Positions 1 to 12,515 of a stretch of DNA of 64,000 bases are shown here, piece by piece. This DNA comes from Phaeosaccion multiseriatum. Lineage: Eukaryota > Ochrophyta, other classes. The stretch is taken from positions 1-64,000 of the forward strand of contig OZ218956.1 in the NCBI GenBank assembly GCA_965112735.1, read 5' to 3'. Each line of letters opens with the position of its first letter. Within the stretch, counting starts at the first letter, position 1. The notes beneath the pieces are model-generated. The model was not told the DNA's origin, made no database searches, and saw only the letters and a program-made list of their open reading frames with translations. The position numbers and the translations under genes are program-made.

Positions 1-3000
1 CCCTGGCCCTGGCCCTGGCCCTGGCCCTGGCCCTGGCCCTGGCCTGGCCCTGGCTGGCCTGGCCTGGCCTGGCCTGGCCTGGCCCTGGCCTGGCCCTGGC
101 CCTGGCCCTGGCCCTGGCCCTGGCCCCTGGCTGGCCTGGCCTGGCCTGGCCTGGCCTGGCCTGGCCTGGCCTGGCCTGGCCTGGCCTGGCCTGGCCTGGC
201 CTGGCCTGGCCTGGCCTGGCCTGGCCTGGCCTGGCCTGGCCTGGCCTGGCCTGGCCTGGCCTGGCCTGGCCTGGCCTGGCCTGGCCTGGCCTGGCCTGGC
301 CTGGCCTGGCCTGGCCTGGCCTGGCCTGGCCTGGCCTGGCCTGGCCTGGCCTGGCCTGGCCTGGCCTGGCCTGGCCTGGCCTGGCCTGGCCTGGCCTGGC
401 CTGGCCTGGCCTGGCCTGGCCTGGCCTGGCCTGGCCTGGCCTGGCCTGGCCTGGCCTGGCCTGGCCTGGCCTGGCCTGGCCTGGCCTGGCCTGGCCTGGC
501 CTGGCCTGGCCTGGCCTGGCCTGGCCTGGCCTGGCCTGGCCTGGCCTGGCCTGGCCTGGCCTGGCCTGGCCTGGCCTGGCCTGGCCTGGCCTGGCCTGGC
601 CTGGCCTGGCCTGGCCTGGCCTGGCCTGGCCTGGCCTGGCCTGGCCTGGCCTGGCCTGGCCTGGCCTGGCCTGGCCTGGCCTGGCCTGGCCTGGCCTGGC
701 CTGGCCTGGCCTGGCCTGGCCTGGCCTGGCCTGGCCTGGCCTGGCCTGGCCTGGCCTGGCCTGGCCTGGCCTGGCCTGGCCTGGCCTGGCCTGGCCTGGC
801 CTGGCCTGGCCTGGCCTGGCCTGGCCTGGCCTGGCCTGGCCTGGCCTGGCCTGGCCTGGCCTGGCCTGGCCTGGCCTGGCCTGGCCTGGCCTGGCCTGGC
901 CTGGCCTGGCCTGGCCTGGCCTGGCCTGGCCTGGCCTGGCCTGGCCTGGCCTGGCCTGGCCTGGCCTGGCCTGGCCTGGCCTGGCCTGGCCTGGCCTGGC
1001 CTGGCCTGGCCTGGCCTGGCCTGGCCTGGCCTGGCCTGGCCTGGCCTGGCCTGGCCTGGCCTGGCCTGGCCTGGCCTGGCCTGGCCTGGCCTGGCCTGGC
1101 CTGGCCTGGCCTGGCCTGGCCTGGCCTGGCCTGGCCTGGCCTGGCCTGGCCTGGCCTGGCCTGGCCTGGCCTGGCCTGGCCTGGCCTGGCCTGGCCTGGC
1201 CTGGCCTGGCCTGGCCTGGCCTGGCCTGGCCTGGCCTGGCCTGGCCTGGCCTGGCCTGGCCTGGCCTGGCCTGGCCTGGCCTGGCCTGGCCTGGCCTGGC
1301 CTGGCCTGGCCTGGCCTGGCCTGGCCTGGCCTGGCCTGGCCTGGCCTGGCCTGGCCTGGCCTGGCCTGGCCTGGCCTGGCCTGGCCTGGCCTGGCCTGGC
1401 CTGGCCTGGCCTGGCCTGGCCTGGCCTGGCCTGGCCTGGCCTGGCCTGGCCTGGCCTGGCCTGGCCTGGCCTGGCCTGGCCTGGCCTGGCCTGGCCTGGC
1501 CTGGCCTGGCCTGGCCTGGCCTGGCCTGGCCTGGCCTGGCCTGGCCTGGCCTGGCCTGGCCTGGCCTGGCCTGGCCTGGCCTGGCCTGGCCTGGCCTGGC
1601 CTGGCCTGGCCTGGCCTGGCCTGGCCTGGCCTGGCCTGGCCTGGCCTGGCCTGGCCTGGCCTGGCCTGGCCTGGCCTGGCCTGGCCTGGCCTGGCCTGGC
1701 CTGGCCTGGCCTGGCCTGGCCTGGCCTGGCCTGGCCTGGCCTGGCCTGGCCTGGCCTGGCCTGGCCTGGCCTGGCCTGGCCTGGCCTGGCCTGGCCTGGC
1801 CTGGCCTGGCCTGGCCTGGCCTGGCCTGGCCTGGCCTGGCCTGGCCTGGCCTGGCCTGGCCTGGCCTGGCCTGGCCTGGCCTGGCCTGGCCTGGCCTGGC
1901 CTGGCCTGGCCTGGCCTGGCCTGGCCTGGCCTGGCCTGGCCTGGCCTGGCCTGGCCTGGCCTGGCCTGGCCTGGCCTGGCCTGGCCTGGCCTGGCCTGGC
2001 CTGGCCTGGCCTGGCCTGGCCTGGCCTGGCCTGGCCTGGCCTGGCCTGGCCTGGCCTGGCCTGGCCTGGCCTGGCCTGGCCTGGCCTGGCCTGGCCTGGC
2101 CTGGCCTGGCCTGGCCTGGCCTGGCCTGGCCTGGCCTGGCCTGGCCTGGCCTGGCCTGGCCTGGCCTGGCCTGGCCTGGCCTGGCCTGGCCTGGCCTGGC
2201 CTGGCCTGGCCTGGCCTGGCCTGGCCTGGCCTGGCCTGGCCTGGCCTGGCCTGGCCTGGCCTGGCCTGGCCTGGCCTGGCCTGGCCTGGCCTGGCCTGGC
2301 CTGGCCTGGCCTGGCCTGGCCTGGCCTGGCCTGGCCTGGCCTGGCCTGGCCTGGCCTGGCCTGGCCTGGCCTGGCCTGGCCTGGCCTGGCCTGGCCTGGC
2401 CTGGCCTGGCCTGGCCTGGCCTGGCCTGGCCTGGCCTGGCCTGGCCTGGCCTGGCCTGGCCTGGCCTGGCCTGGCCTGGCCTGGCCTGGCCTGGCCTGGC
2501 CTGGCCTGGCCTGGCCTGGCCTGGCCTGGCCTGGCCTGGCCTGGCCTGGCCTGGCCTGGCCTGGCCTGGCCTGGCCTGGCCTGGCCTGGCCTGGCCTGGC
2601 CTGGCCTGGCCTGGCCTGGCCTGGCCTGGCCTGGCCTGGCCTGGCCTGGCCTGGCCTGGCCTGGCCTGGCCTGGCCTGGCCTGGCCTGGCCTGGCCTGGC
2701 CTGGCCTGGCCTGGCCTGGCCTGGCCTGGCCTGGCCTGGCCTGGCCTGGCCTGGCCTGGCCTGGCCTGGCCTGGCCTGGCCTGGCCTGGCCTGGCCTGGC
2801 CTGGCCTGGCCTGGCCTGGCCTGGCCTGGCCTGGCCTGGCCTGGCCTGGCCTGGCCTGGCCTGGCCTGGCCTGGCCTGGCCTGGCCTGGCCTGGCCTGGC
2901 CTGGCCTGGCCTGGCCTGGCCTGGCCTGGCCTGGCCTGGCCTGGCCTGGCCTGGCCTGGCCTGGCCTGGCCTGGCCTGGCCTGGCCTGGCCTGGCCTGGC

Positions 3001-6000
3001 CTGGCCTGGCCTGGCCTGGCCTGGCCTGGCCTGGCCTGGCCTGGCCTGGCCTGGCCTGGCCTGGCCTGGCCTGGCCTGGCCTGGCCTGGCCTGGCCTGGC
3101 CTGGCCTGGCCTGGCCTGGCCTGGCCTGGCCTGGCCTGGCCTGGCCTGGCCTGGCCTGGCCTGGCCTGGCCTGGCCTGGCCTGGCCTGGCCTGGCCTGGC
3201 CTGGCCTGGCCTGGCCTGGCCTGGCCTGGCCTGGCCTGGCCTGGCCTGGCCTGGCCTGGCCTGGCCTGGCCTGGCCTGGCCTGGCCTGGCCTGGCCTGGC
3301 CTGGCCTGGCCTGGCCTGGCCTGGCCTGGCCTGGCCTGGCCTGGCCTGGCCTGGCCTGGCCTGGCCTGGCCTGGCCTGGCCTGGCCTGGCCTGGCCTGGC
3401 CTGGCCTGGCCTGGCCTGGCCTGGCCTGGCCTGGCCTGGCCTGGCCTGGCCTGGCCTGGCCTGGCCTGGCCTGGCCTGGCCTGGCCTGGCCTGGCCTGGC
3501 CTGGCCTGGCCTGGCCTGGCCTGGCCTGGCCTGGCCTGGCCTGGCCTGGCCTGGCCTGGCCTGGCCTGGCCTGGCCTGGCCTGGCCTGGCCTGGCCTGGC
3601 CTGGCCTGGCCTGGCCTGGCCTGGCCTGGCCTGGCCTGGCCTGGCCTGGCCTGGCCTGGCCTGGCCTGGCCTGGCCTGGCCTGGCCTGGCCTGGCCTGGC
3701 CTGGCCTGGCCTGGCCTGGCCTGGCCTGGCCTGGCCTGGCCTGGCCTGGCCTGGCCTGGCCTGGCCTGGCCTGGCCTGGCCTGGCCTGGCCTGGCCTGGC
3801 CTGGCCTGGCCTGGCCTGGCCTGGCCTGGCCTGGCCTGGCCTGGCCTGGCCTGGCCTGGCCTGGCCTGGCCTGGCCTGGCCTGGCCTGGCCTGGCCTGGC
3901 CTGGCCTGGCCTGGCCTGGCCTGGCCTGGCCTGGCCTGGCCTGGCCTGGCCTGGCCTGGCCTGGCCTGGCCTGGCCTGGCCTGGCCTGGCCTGGCCTGGC
4001 CTGGCCTGGCCTGGCCTGGCCTGGCCTGGCCTGGCCTGGCCTGGCCTGGCCTGGCCTGGCCTGGCCTGGCCTGGCCTGGCCTGGCCTGGCCTGGCCTGGC
4101 CTGGCCTGGCCTGGCCTGGCCTGGCCTGGCCTGGCCTGGCCTGGCCTGGCCTGGCCTGGCCTGGCCTGGCCTGGCCTGGCCTGGCCTGGCCTGGCCTGGC
4201 CTGGCCTGGCCTGGCCTGGCCTGGCCTGGCCTGGCCTGGCCTGGCCTGGCCTGGCCTGGCCTGGCCTGGCCTGGCCTGGCCTGGCCTGGCCTGGCCTGGC
4301 CTGGCCTGGCCTGGCCTGGCCTGGCCTGGCCTGGCCTGGCCTGGCCTGGCCTGGCCTGGCCTGGCCTGGCCTGGCCTGGCCTGGCCTGGCCTGGCCTGGC
4401 CTGGCCTGGCCTGGCCTGGCCTGGCCTGGCCTGGCCTGGCCTGGCCTGGCCTGGCCTGGCCTGGCCTGGCCTGGCCTGGCCTGGCCTGGCCTGGCCTGGC
4501 CTGGCCTGGCCTGGCCTGGCCTGGCCTGGCCTGGCCTGGCCTGGCCTGGCCTGGCCTGGCCTGGCCTGGCCTGGCCTGGCCTGGCCTGGCCTGGCCTGGC
4601 CTGGCCTGGCCTGGCCTGGCCTGGCCTGGCCTGGCCTGGCCTGGCCTGGCCTGGCCTGGCCTGGCCTGGCCTGGCCTGGCCTGGCCTGGCCTGGCCTGGC
4701 CTGGCCTGGCCTGGCCTGGCCTGGCCTGGCCTGGCCTGGCCTGGCCTGGCCTGGCCTGGCCTGGCCTGGCCTGGCCTGGCCTGGCCTGGCCTGGCCTGGC
4801 CTGGCCTGGCCTGGCCTGGCCTGGCCTGGCCTGGCCTGGCCTGGCCTGGCCTGGCCTGGCCTGGCCTGGCCTGGCCTGGCCTGGCCTGGCCTGGCCTGGC
4901 CTGGCCTGGCCTGGCCTGGCCTGGCCTGGCCTGGCCTGGCCTGGCCTGGCCTGGCCTGGCCTGGCCTGGCCTGGCCTGGCCTGGCCTGGCCTGGCCTGGC
5001 CTGGCCTGGCCTGGCCTGGCCTGGCCTGGCCTGGCCTGGCCTGGCCTGGCCTGGCCTGGCCTGGCCTGGCCTGGCCTGGCCTGGCCTGGCCTGGCCTGGC
5101 CTGGCCTGGCCTGGCCTGGCCTGGCCTGGCCTGGCCTGGCCTGGCCTGGCCTGGCCTGGCCTGGCCTGGCCTGGCCTGGCCTGGCCTGGCCTGGCCTGGC
5201 CTGGCCTGGCCTGGCCTGGCCTGGCCTGGCCTGGCCTGGCCTGGCCTGGCCTGGCCTGGCCTGGCCTGGCCTGGCCTGGCCTGGCCTGGCCTGGCCTGGC
5301 CTGGCCTGGCCTGGCCTGGCCTGGCCTGGCCTGGCCTGGCCTGGCCTGGCCTGGCCTGGCCTGGCCTGGCCTGGCCTGGCCTGGCCTGGCCTGGCCTGGC
5401 CTGGCCTGGCCTGGCCTGGCCTGGCCTGGCCTGGCCTGGCCTGGCCTGGCCTGGCCTGGCCTGGCCTGGCCTGGCCTGGCCTGGCCTGGCCTGGCCTGGC
5501 CTGGCCTGGCCTGGCCTGGCCTGGCCTGGCCTGGCCTGGCCTGGCCTGGCCTGGCCTGGCCTGGCCTGGCCTGGCCTGGCCTGGCCTGGCCTGGCCTGGC
5601 CTGGCCTGGCCTGGCCTGGCCTGGCCTGGCCTGGCCTGGCCTGGCCTGGCCTGGCCTGGCCTGGCCTGGCCTGGCCTGGCCTGGCCTGGCCTGGCCTGGC
5701 CTGGCCTGGCCTGGCCTGGCCTGGCCTGGCCTGGCCTGGCCTGGCCTGGCCTGGCCTGGCCTGGCCTGGCCTGGCCTGGCCTGGCCTGGCCTGGCCTGGC
5801 CTGGCCTGGCCTGGCCTGGCCTGGCCTGGCCTGGCCTGGCCTGGCCTGGCCTGGCCTGGCCTGGCCTGGCCTGGCCTGGCCTGGCCTGGCCTGGCCTGGC
5901 CTGGCCTGGCCTGGCCTGGCCTGGCCTGGCCTGGCCTGGCCTGGCCTGGCCTGGCCTGGCCTGGCCTGGCCTGGCCTGGCCTGGCCTGGCCTGGCCTGGC

Positions 6001-7294
6001 CTGGCCTGGCCTGGCCTGGCCTGGCCTGGCCTGGCCTGGCCTGGCCTGGCCTGGCCTGGCCTGGCCTGGCCTGGCCTGGCCTGGCCTGGCCTGGCCTGGC
6101 CTGGCCTGGCCTGGCCTGGCCTGGCCTGGCCTGGCCTGGCCTGGCCTGGCCTGGCCTGGCCTGGCCTGGCCTGGCCTGGCCTGGCCTGGCCTGGCCTGGC
6201 CTGGCCTGGCCTGGCCTGGCCTGGCCTGGCCTGGCCTGGCCTGGCCTGGCCTGGCCTGGCCTGGCCTGGCCTGGCCTGGCCTGGCCTGGCCTGGCCTGGC
6301 CTGGCCTGGCCTGGCCTGGCCTGGCCTGGCCTGGCCTGGCCTGGCCTGGCCTGGCCTGGCCTGGCCTGGCCTGGCCTGGCCTGGCCTGGCCTGGCCTGGC
6401 CTGGCCTGGCCTGGCCTGGCCTGGCCTGGCCTGGCCTGGCCTGGCCTGGCCTGGCCTGGCCTGGCCTGGCCTGGCCTGGCCTGGCCTGGCCTGGCCTGGC
6501 CTGGCCTGGCCTGGCCTGGCCTGGCCTGGCCTGGCCTGGCCTGGCCTGGCCTGGCCTGGCCTGGCCTGGCCTGGCCTGGCCTGGCCTGGCCTGGCCTGGC
6601 CTGGCCTGGCCTGGCCTGGCCTGGCCTGGCCTGGCCTGGCCTGGCCTGGCCTGGCCTGGCCTGGCCTGGCCTGGCCTGGCCTGGCCTGGCCTGGCCTGGC
6701 CTGGCCTGGCCTGGCCTGGCCTGGCCTGGCCTGGCCTGGCCTGGCCTGGCCTGGCCTGGCCTGGCCTGGCCTGGCCTGGCCTGGCCTGGCCTGGCCTGGC
6801 CTGGCCTGGCCTGGCCTGGCCTGGCCTGGCCTGGCCTGGCCTGGCCTGGCCTGGCCTGGCCTGGCCTGGCCTGGCCTGGCCTGGCCTGGCCTGGCCTGGC
6901 CTGGCCTGGCCTGGCCTGGCCTGGCCTGGCCTGGCCTGGCCTGGCCTGGCCTGGCCTGGCCTGGCCTGGCCTGGCCTGGCCTGGCCTGGCCTGGCCTGGC
7001 CTGGCCTGGCCTGGCCTGGCCTGGCCTGGCCTGGCCTGGCCTGGCCTGGCCTGGCCTGGCCTGGCCTGGCCTGGCCTGGCCTGGCCTGGCCTGGCCTGGC
7101 CTGGCCTGGCCTGGCCTGGCCTGGCCTGGCCTGGCCTGGCCTGGCCTGGCCTGGCCTGGCCTGGCCTGGCCTGGCCTGGCCTGGCCTGGCCTGGCCTGGC
7201 CTGGCCTGGCCTGGCCTGGCCTGGCCTGGCCTGGCCTGGCCTGGGCCTGGCCTGGCCTGGCCTGGCCTGGCCTGGCCTGGCCTGGCCTGGCCTA
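1..7294. repeat. CCTGG pentanucleotide satellite array with CCCTGG hexamer edge
   Basis: Positions 1-130 mix CCCTGG hexamers with CCTGG pentamers. From about 135 to 7240 the array is essentially perfect CCTGG, roughly 1,400 copies, with one extra G near 7245 and a degraded end at 7290-7345. Every unit has a CTG/CAG (CHG-type) cytosine site, a CCWGG site and a GGCC site, and the array has no CpG at all. No frame contains a stop codon, but there is no ATG, so I see no coding function. Position beside a longer-unit satellite suggests a subtelomeric or other heterochromatic block. The true length may differ, because arrays like this often collapse or expand in assemblies. Confidence 0.97.
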
Positions 7295-7340
7295 GGTGGC
7301 GAGACAGGCTTTGGCCTGGCCCTGGCCTGGCCCTGGCCCT

Positions 7341-10300
7341 GCCCGGGGGAGCCCACAGATGGGCCTGTTCAACCCCACAGAGGCCCATGTTCAACCCCGC
7401 CGAGCACGCCATAGACGGAACGTAGACTCATTGCGACCATGGTGGGACCATTTCAACCCCACCGGCCCATGGAAGGCATTGTTCAACCCTCCCGGGTCGA
7501 AATCATGCCCAGATTGCCCACCGGGGGTGCCCACAGATGGGCCTGTTCGACCCCACACAGGTCCATGTTCAACCCCGCCGAGCGCACCCTAGACGCCACG
7601 CACACTCATTGCGACCATGGTGGGACCATTTCAACCCCACCGGCCCATGGAAGCCATTGTTCAACCCTCCCGGGTCGAAATCAGGTTCAGATTGCCCACC
7701 GGGGGGGGGGCCACAGATGGGCCTGTTCAGCCCCACAGAGGCCCATGTTCAACCCCGCCGAGCGCACCATGGACGCAGCGCACACTCATTGCGACCATGG
7801 TGGGACCATTTCAACCCCACCGGCTCATGGAAGGCATTGTTCAACCCTCCCATGTCGAAATGATGCCCAGATTGCCCACCGGGGCCCACAGATGGGCCTG
7901 TTCAACCCCACAGCGGTCCATGTTCAACCCCTCCGAGCGCACCATGGACGCGGTGCACACTCATTGCGACCATGGTGGGACCATTTCAACCCCACCGGCC
8001 CATGGAAGGCATTGTTCAACCCTCCCGTGTCGAAATCAGGCCCAGATTGCCCACCGGGGGGGGCCCACAGATGGGCCTGTTCAACCCCACAGCGGTCCAT
8101 GTTCAACCCCGCCGAGCGCACGTTGGACGCGATGCACACTCATTGCGACCATGGTGGGACCATTTCAACCCCACCGGCCCATGGAAGGCATTGTTCAACC
8201 CTCCCGGGTCGAAATCAGGCCCAGATTGCCCACCGGGGGAGCCCACAGATGGGCCTGTTCAACCCCACAGAGGTCCATGTTCAACCCCGCCGAGCGCACC
8301 ATGGACGCCGCGCACACTCATTGCGACCATGGTGGGACCATTTCAACCCCACCGGCCCATGGAAGGCATTGTTCAACCCTCCCGGATCGAAATCAGGCCC
8401 AGATTGCCCACAGGGGGTGCCCACAGATGGGCCTGTTCAACCCCACACAGGTCCATGTTCAACCCCGCCGAGCGCACCATGGACGCCGCGCACACTCATT
8501 GCGACCATGGTGGGACCATTTCAACCCCACCGGCCCATGGAAGCCATTGTTCAACCCTCCCATGTCGAAATCAGGCCCAGATTGCCCACCGGGGCCCATA
8601 GATGGGCCTGTTCAACCCCACAGAGGTCCATGTTCAACCCCGCCGAGCGCACCATAGACGCCACGCACCCTCATTGCGACCATGGTGGGACCATTTCAAC
8701 CCCACCGGCCCATGGAAGGCATTGTTCAACCCTCCCGTGTCGAAATCAGGCCCAGATTGCCCACCGGGGTGGCCCACAGATGGGCCTGTTCAACCCCACA
8801 GAGGTCCATGTTCAACCCCGCCGAGCGCACCATAGACGCCGCGCACCCTCATTGCGACCATGGTGGGACCATTTCAACCCCACCGGCCCATCGAAGGCAT
8901 TGTTCAACCCTCCCGTGTCGAAATCGGGCCCAGATTGCCCACCGGGGGAGCCCACAGATGGGCCTGTTCAACCCCACAGAGGCCCATGTTCAACCCCGCC
9001 GAGCGCCCCATAGACGCCGCGCAGACTCATTGCGACCATGGTGGGATCATTTCAACCCCACCGGCCCATGGAAGGCATTGTTCAACCCTCCCGTGTCGAA
9101 ATCAGGCCCAGAATGTCCACAGGGGGTGCCCACAGATGGGCCTGTTCAACCCCACAGAGGTCCATGTTCAACCCCGCCGAGCGCACCTTGGACGCCGCGC
9201 ACACTCATTGCGACCATGGTGGGACCATTTCAACCCCACCGACCCATGGAAGGCATTGTTCCACCCTCCCGGGTCGAAATCAGGCCCAGATTGCCCACCG
9301 GGGCCCACAGATGGGCCTGTTCAACCCCACAGCGGTCCATGTTCAACCCCGCCGAGCGCGCCATTGACGCGATGCAGACTCATTGCGACCATGGTGGGAC
9401 CATTTCAACCCCACCGGCCCATGGAAGGCATTATTCAACCCTCCCGTGTCGAAATTTGGCCCAGATTGCCCACCGGGGGTGCCCACAGATGGGCCTGTTC
9501 AACCCCACAGAGGTCCATGTTCAACCCCGCCGAGCGCACCATGGACGCAGCGCACACTCATTGCGACCATGGTGGGACCATTTCAACCCCACCGGCCCAT
9601 GGAAGGCATCGTTCAACCCTCCCGGATCGAAATCAGGCCCAGATTGCCCACCGGGGGTGCCCACAGATGGGCCTGTTCAACCCCACAGAGGCCCATGTTC
9701 AACCCCGCCGAGCGCACCATGGACGCCGCGCACACTCATTGCGACCATGGTGGGACCATTTCAACCCCACCGGCCCATGGAAGGCATTGTTCAACCCTCC
9801 CGTGTCGAAATCGGGCCCAGATTGCCCACCGGGGGAGCCCACAGATGGGCCTGTTCAACCCCACAGAGGCCCATGTTCAACCGCGCCGAGCGCACCTTGG
9901 ACGCGATGCAGACTCATTGCGACCATGGTGGGACCAATTCAACTCCAACGGCCCATGGAAGGCATTGTTCAACCCTCCCGGGTCGAAATCAGGCCCAGAT
10001 TGCCCACCGGGGGGGACCCACAGATGGGCCTGTTCAACCCCACAGAGGCCCATGTTCAACCCCGCCGAGCGCACCATAGACGCGGTGCACATTCACTGCG
10101 ACCATGGTGGGACCATTTCAACTCCAACGGCCCATGGAAGGCATTGTTCAACCCTCCCGGGTCGAAATCAGGCCCAGATTGCCCACCGGGGGGGACCCAC
10201 AGATGGGCCTGTTCGACCCCACAGAGGTCCATGTTCAACCCCGCCGAGCGCGCCATGGACGCGATGCAGACTCATTGCGACCATGAAGGGACCATTTCAA

Positions 10301-12272
10301 CCCCACCGGCCCATGGAAGGCATTGTTCAACCCTCCCGTGTCGAAATCAGGCCCAGATTGTCCACAGGGGGTGCCCACAGATGGGCCTGTTCGACCCCAC
10401 AGAGGTCCATGTTCAACCCCGCCGAGCGCACCATGGACGCGATGCAGACTTATTGCGACCATGGTGGGACCAATTCAGCTCCAACGGCCCATGGAAGGCA
10501 TTGTTCAACCCTCCCGGGTCGAAATCAGGCCCAGATTGCCCACCGGGGGTGCCCACAGATGGGCCTGTTCGACCCCACAGAGGTCCATGTTCAACCCCGC
10601 CGAGCACACCATGGACGCGATGTAGACTCATTGCGACCATGGTGGGACCATTTCAACTCCACTGGCCCATGGAAGCCATTGTTCAACCCTCCCGTGTCGA
10701 AATCAGGCCCAGATTGCCCACCGGGGGTGCCCACAGATGGGCCTGTTCAACCCCACAGAGGCCCATGTTCAACCCCACCGAGCGCACCATAGACGGAACG
10801 CAGCCTGATTGCAACCATGGTGGGACCATTTCAACCCCACCGGCCCATGGAAGCGATTGTTCAACCCTCCCGTGCCGAAATCAGGCCCAGATTGCCCACC
10901 GGGGGGGGGCCACAGATGGGCCTGTTCAACCCCACAGAGGCCCATGTTCAACCACGCCGAGCACACCATAGACGGCGCGTAGACTCATTGCGACCATGGT
11001 GGGACCATTTCATCCCCACCGGCCCATGGAAGCCATTGTTCAACCCTCCCGTGTCGAAATCAGGCCCAGATTGCCCACCGGGGGCCACAGATGGGCCTGT
11101 TCAACCCCACAGAGGCCCATGTTCAACCTCACCGAGCTCACCATAGACGCCTCGCACACTCATTGCGACCATGGTGGGACCATTTCAACCCCACCGGCCC
11201 ATGGAAGCGATTGTTCAACCCTCCCGTGCCGAAATCAGGCCCAGATTGCCCACCGGGGGGGACCCACAGATGGGCCTGTTCAACCCCACAGAGGCCCATG
11301 TTCAACCCCGCCGAGCGCACCATAGACGCCGCGCAGACTCATTGCCACCATGGTGGGACCACTTCAACCCCACCGTCCCATGGAAGCGATTGTTTAACCC
11401 TCCCGTGCCGAAATCAGGCCCAGATTGCCCACCGGGGGTCCACAGATGGACCTGTTCAACCCCACAGAGGCCCATGTTCAACCCCGCCGAGCACACCATA
11501 GACGCCGCACAGACTCATTGCGACCATGGTGGGACCACTTCAACCCCACCGGCCCACACAAGGCATTGTTCAACCCTCCCGTGCCGAAATCAGGCCCAGA
11601 TTGCCCACCGGGGCCCACAGATGGGCCTGTTCAACCCCACAGAGGCCCATGTTCAACCCCGCCGAGCACACCATAGTCGCAAAGCAGACTCATTGCCACC
11701 ATGGTGGGACCACTTCAACCCCACCGGCCCATGGAAGCGATTGTTCAACCCTCCCGTGCCGAAATCAGGCCCAGATTGCCCACCGGGGGAGCCCACAGAT
11801 GGGCCTGTTCAACCCCACAGAGGCCCATGTTCAACCCCACCGAGCGCACCATAGACGCGGTGCACACTCATGGTGACCATGGTGGGACCATTTCAACCCC
11901 ACCGGCCCACAGCAGCCATTGTTCAACCCTCCCGTGTCGAAATCAGGCCCAGATTGCCCACCGGGGGAGCCCACAGATGGGCCTGTTCAACCCCACAGAG
12001 GCCCATGTTCAACCCCACCGAGCACACCATAGACGCAGCGCACACTCATTGCCACCATGGTGGGACCATTTCAACCCCACCGTCCCATGGAAGGCATTGT
12101 TCAACCCTCCCGTGCCGAAATCAGGCCCAGATTGCCCACCGGGGCCCACAGATGGGCCTGTTCAACCCCACAGAGGCCCATGCTCAACCCCGCCGAGCGC
12201 ACCATAGACGCAGCGCAGACTCATTGCGACCATGGTGGGACCATTTCAACCCCACCGGCCCATGGAAGGCAT
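7341..12272. repeat. About 28-copy satellite with a 175-180 bp unit
   Basis: The marker ATGGGCCTGTTC recurs at 7359, 7537, 7717, 7892 and so on to 12152: 27 intervals averaging 177.5 bp. Units are about 90-95% alike. Most length differences come from a G-run of 4-10 bases before the marker. Each unit holds four TTCAACCC boxes spaced about 22, 62, 30 and 64 bp, as expected if the unit is an old dimer of about 89 bp. The array begins where the pentamer array decays and stops abruptly at about 12272 inside a unit. The unit is of nucleosomal length, as in many centromeric and subtelomeric satellites. Long open frames cross it in all three forward frames and are not believed to be genes. Confidence 0.96.
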
Positions 12273-12515
12273 GCTTCAATGATCTTTCGATCTTTCAATG
12301 CCAGTTGCGGCCGCCGCCGGAGTGGAAGGTCCTACATCTCGGGGCTGTTTGTCTGAAATCTCTCATGAATTAAAATTGCATCGTCTCATCTCAGCAGGGT
12401 TGTGAGGAGCATAGACAAACGCGGGAAGCGAGAGTTGTCAGCACCCAGCTAGCAAACAAGAAGGACAAGGCACACACAAAAGAAGCCTTTGCACACTTAA
12501 CCCACATCAAAGAGG

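Noticed and set aside
7341-12272. CRISPR array
   Set aside because: Units are contiguous with no unique spacers, repeat length is about 178 bp, and the genome is eukaryotic.
7296-12373. Many long open frames of Pro/His/Arg-rich repeats in the satellite, up to 703 codons
   Set aside because: They occur in three overlapping forward frames and on the reverse strand, follow the 178-bp period rather than codon phase, and have no splice signals or conserved protein.
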